In this document: piece after piece, positions 61,880 to 64,000 of the stretch
How positions within the stretch are numbered: the stretch's first letter is position 1
Layout of the letters: each line of letters opens with the position of its first letter
DNA from: Streptomyces pristinaespiralis
GTDB lineage: Bacteria > Actinomycetota > Actinomycetes > Streptomycetales > Streptomycetaceae
Length of the DNA: 64,000 bases
Direction of reading: 5' to 3'
Assembly: GCF_001278075.1 (NCBI RefSeq)
Contig: NZ_CP011340.1
Location: 5,453,501 to 5,517,500 of the forward strand
Notes under the pieces: model-generated
What the model saw: only the letters and a program-made list of their open reading frames with translations
Told to the model about the DNA's origin: nothing
The model's database searches: none
Position numbers and translations under genes: made by a program

Positions 61880-62905
61880 CTACGCGCTCTTGCCCAGGCG
61901 GCGCGCGATCAGCCAGTTCACCGCGCCGACGACCAGCAGGATCAGGAACATCGCCCAGGCGATCGCGGAGGCGCGGCCCAGGTGCAGGTTCACCCACCCC
62001 TGCTCGTACAGATAGAGACCGAGCGTCTGGAACTGGTGGTCCGCGCCGCCCGTCGCGCCCGCCCCGCCGCTGAACAGCAGCGGCTCGCCGAACAGCTGGG
62101 TCGCGCCGATCGTGGAGACCACACAGGTGAAAAGGATCGTGTGGCGCAGGGACGGCACCGTGACATGGATGAACTGCTGCCACGGCGAGGCCCCGTCGAG
62201 CGCGGCCGACTCGTACAGGTCCTTCGGCACGGCCTGCATCGCGGCGAGATAGATCAGCGCGTTGTAACCGGTCCAGCGCCAGATCACGATCGTCGAGACC
62301 GCCAGCTGTGAGGTCCACTGCCCGTTCTGCCAGTCGACGTCACCGATACCGACCAGCCCCAGCGCCCAGTTGACCATTCCGTAGTCACGGCCGAAGAGCA
62401 GCACGAAGACGAGCGTCGCGGCGGCGACGGACGTCGCGTACGGGGTGAGGGCGGCCACCCTGAAGAACATCGAGCCGCGAAGCCGGTAGTTGAGCAGATG
62501 TGCGATGCCGAGCGCCATGAGCAACTGGGGCACGGTCGACATCAGTCCGATGGTGACCGTGTTCCTGAGCGCGTTCCAGAAGAACTCGTCCTCGAGGAGG
62601 CGCGAGAAGTTGCGCAGCCCGACCCACTCCATGTCGGTGGGCGCGGTGAGCTCCACCCGGTGCAGCGAGGCCCAGCCGGTGTAGAGCAGCGGGAAGAGGC
62701 CGAAGGCGAGGAAGAAGAGGAAGAACGGGGCGACGAAGGCGTACGGGCTCCATCTGACGTCGCGCCGGTAGCGGCGTGAGCGCCTGTCCCGGCGCCGCCG
62801 CGCGGCGGCGTCCGTGCCGCGCGGAGCCGTGCCGTCGACGGCGTGACCCGAGGCCCCGGGGTCCTTGACGTGCGCGACGGGCCTGCCGTGTGCGGGTTCC
62901 GGCAC
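61880..62905 (-). CDS. cebF: Cello-oligosaccharide ABC permease CebF
   Basis: This 341-residue CUT1 permease has an extended basic N-terminus (RRRRDRRSRRYRRDVRWSP), about six helices and the EAA loop DLYESAALDGASPWQQFIHVTVPSL. It begins at GTG 62905, one base after the cebE stop, so it is translationally coupled to it. It forms the membrane channel with CebG. Confidence 0.85.
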   Translation of the reverse strand: MPEPAHGRPVAHVKDPGASGHAVDGTAPRGTDAAARRRRDRRSRRYRRDVRWSPYAFVAPFFLFFLAFGLFPLLYTGWASLHRVELTAPTDMEWVGLRNFSRLLEDEFFWNALRNTVTIGLMSTVPQLLMALGIAHLLNYRLRGSMFFRVAALTPYATSVAAATLVFVLLFGRDYGMVNWALGLVGIGDVDWQNGQWTSQLAVSTIVIWRWTGYNALIYLAAMQAVPKDLYESAALDGASPWQQFIHVTVPSLRHTILFTCVVSTIGATQLFGEPLLFSGGAGATGGADHQFQTLGLYLYEQGWVNLHLGRASAIAWAMFLILLVVGAVNWLIARRLGKSA

Positions 62906-62906
62906 G

Positions 62907-64000
62907 TCACTCGTCCAGGGCGTTGTCGATCGCCTTGACCGCCGCGTCCCAGCCCTCTTCCGGGCTGCGGCCCTTCTGGTCCACCTGGAGCATGCCGATG
63001 TCGGCCAGGTTCTGCGCGATGATCAGGTCCTTGGGCCCCACGATCTGCACCGGGACGTCCTGGGCCGCCCGCGAGAAGATCTTCCCGATGGGCGCGCCAC
63101 CGAAGTACGGGTGCTTCGCGTCGGCCACGGCGGGCAGCGCGTAGGCGGCCTCGGCGCTGGGGAAGCTGCCGCGCTCGGTGAACAGCTTCGCCTGCTGCTC
63201 CGGAGCGGTCAGCCAGGCGGCGAGCTTCGCCGCCTCCGCGGTGTGGTCGCCCGTCTTCGGCACGACCAGGAACGAGCCGCCCCAGTTGCCCGGCCGTGGC
63301 GCGGCGGCGACGTCCCACTTGCCCTTGCCGGCGGCGCCTGCCTTGTCCTGGATGTGGCCGAGCATCCAGGCGGGGCAGGACACGGTGGCGAAGGCGCCGT
63401 TGGACATGGCCTGGTCCCACGACGGTGTGAACTGCTGGAGCCTGCCGGTCAGTCTCTCCGTGGCGAACGCGGCGGCGAGGTCCCAGGCCTGCTTCACGGC
63501 CGGGCTTTCTTTGTAGACGATCTCGCCGCTCTCGTCGTAGAAGCGTTTCTCGTTGCTGCCCGTGACGGCCGCCAGTACGCCCGAGGCGGAGTCGACGAAG
63601 GAGGTCCCCTCGGGCGCCCGGGCCTGGTACTTCCTGCCCGTCTCCAGGTACTTGTTCCAGTCCCCGGTCCACAGCCGGCCGACCTCCTCGCGGTCGGTCG
63701 GCAGCCCGGCCTTCGCGAAGAGGTCCTTGCGGTAGCAGATGCCCTGGGGGCCGATGTCGGTGCCGAGACCGACCGTCTTCCCGTCCTTGGTGGTGCCCTG
63801 CGCCCACTTCCAGCCGAGGAACGCGTCCTTGCTGACGCCCTCTGTCCTGCCCAGGTCGACGAGCCGGTCCGCCTGGGTCGCGGTGACCTCCGCGATGTTG
63901 TTGACCTCGACGGCCTGGATGTCGGCGAGACCACTGCCGGTGCTGAGGTGGGTGAGCAGCTGGGGGTAGTAGTTCTCGTTCCGCTGGATCGAGGTCTGCT
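62907..64000 (-). CDS. cebE: Cello-oligosaccharide-binding protein CebE, 5' end outside window
   Basis: Only the C-terminal about 364 residues are present; the start and signal peptide lie beyond the right edge. The visible part is a CUT1 sugar receptor (ADIQAVEVNNIAEVTATQADRLVDLG; GLGTDIGPQGICYRKDLF; PAWMLGHIQDKAG; then NWGGSFLVVPKTGDHTAEAAKLAAWLTAPEQQAKLF). It captures cellobiose and cellotriose outside the cell for CebFG. In S. scabies and S. coelicolor the operon is controlled by CebR through a palindromic site upstream of cebE, which would be outside this window. Confidence 0.85.
   Translation of the reverse strand, partial: QTSIQRNENYYPQLLTHLSTGSGLADIQAVEVNNIAEVTATQADRLVDLGRTEGVSKDAFLGWKWAQGTTKDGKTVGLGTDIGPQGICYRKDLFAKAGLPTDREEVGRLWTGDWNKYLETGRKYQARAPEGTSFVDSASGVLAAVTGSNEKRFYDESGEIVYKESPAVKQAWDLAAAFATERLTGRLQQFTPSWDQAMSNGAFATVSCPAWMLGHIQDKAGAAGKGKWDVAAAPRPGNWGGSFLVVPKTGDHTAEAAKLAAWLTAPEQQAKLFTERGSFPSAEAAYALPAVADAKHPYFGGAPIGKIFSRAAQDVPVQIVGPKDLIIAQNLADIGMLQVDQKGRSPEEGWDAAVKAIDNALDE

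Overview
The window is chromosomal DNA of a Streptomyces species. It is very GC-rich, with strong third-position GC, many GTG starts, tightly overlapping operons (ATGA/GTGA junctions), GGAGG ribosome sites and Streptomyces-typical gene sets: cslA-glxA, a class F sortase, a CdgA-like GGDEF/EAL protein and CebEFG. The order of cslA/glxA, cdgA and cebEFG matches what I remember of S. coelicolor around SCO2837, SCO2836, SCO2817 and SCO2797-2795, so this is mostly core chromosome with local insertions. There is no phage, plasmid, IS element or CRISPR array.

Region by region: (1) 1-5.9 kb holds a lipoprotein sugar-binding protein, a DUF6412/YidC pair, a YnfA membrane protein, a FAH-family hydrolase, a heme-degrading-domain protein and a sugar oxidoreductase divergent from a ROK regulator. 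(2) 7.2-10.5 kb is a cell-surface group: a LAxTG sortase substrate, a NagD-like phosphatase, a second membrane-anchored secreted protein and a class F sortase. (3) 10.7-20.5 kb is the apical glycan locus: GH6 lipoprotein, GlxA copper radical oxidase, CslA synthase, an NlpC/P60-like protein with peptidoglycan-binding repeats, an SPFH protein and an AA10 LPMO with DasR-type operators. (4) 20.7-29.3 kb is a nitrogen-compound uptake and catabolism region: IclR regulator, Ehu-like ABC transporter, DUF3830 protein, amidase, D-2-hydroxyacid dehydrogenase and two Asp/Glu-racemase-fold proteins. (5) 29.3-39.3 kb is a polysaccharide utilisation locus: PL8 lyase, DeoR-HTH/LacI-type regulator, GH35 beta-galactosidase, sugar ABC transporter and a second hydroxyacid dehydrogenase, with a perfect palindromic operator between lyase and regulator. 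(6) 39.4-46.2 kb has a luciferase-like oxidoreductase, a GH18-CBM5/12 chitinase with DasR-type sites, the CdgA-like c-di-GMP protein and an M6-type metalloprotease. (7) 46.2-52.3 kb holds small conserved proteins and an overlapping operon encoding an Fe-S PD-(D/E)XK nuclease, an unknown 532-residue protein and an Upf1/Dna2-type SF1 helicase. (8) 52.4-64 kb has a histidine phosphatase, a decayed non-coding repeat patch, an HTH/TPR regulator, a spermidine-synthase-like protein, a two-component system, a CBM2-GH18 chitinase and the CebEFG cello-oligosaccharide transporter, cut by the window edge.

Three identical tRNA-Lys(CTT) genes lie on the minus strand, each followed by a hairpin. Much of the window concerns making, modifying or eating glycans (chitin, cellulose-like glycan, PL8 substrates, cello-oligosaccharides). 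The best candidate for an undescribed system is the nuclease / unknown protein / helicase operon, which looks like a bacterial Dna2 split into separate polypeptides.
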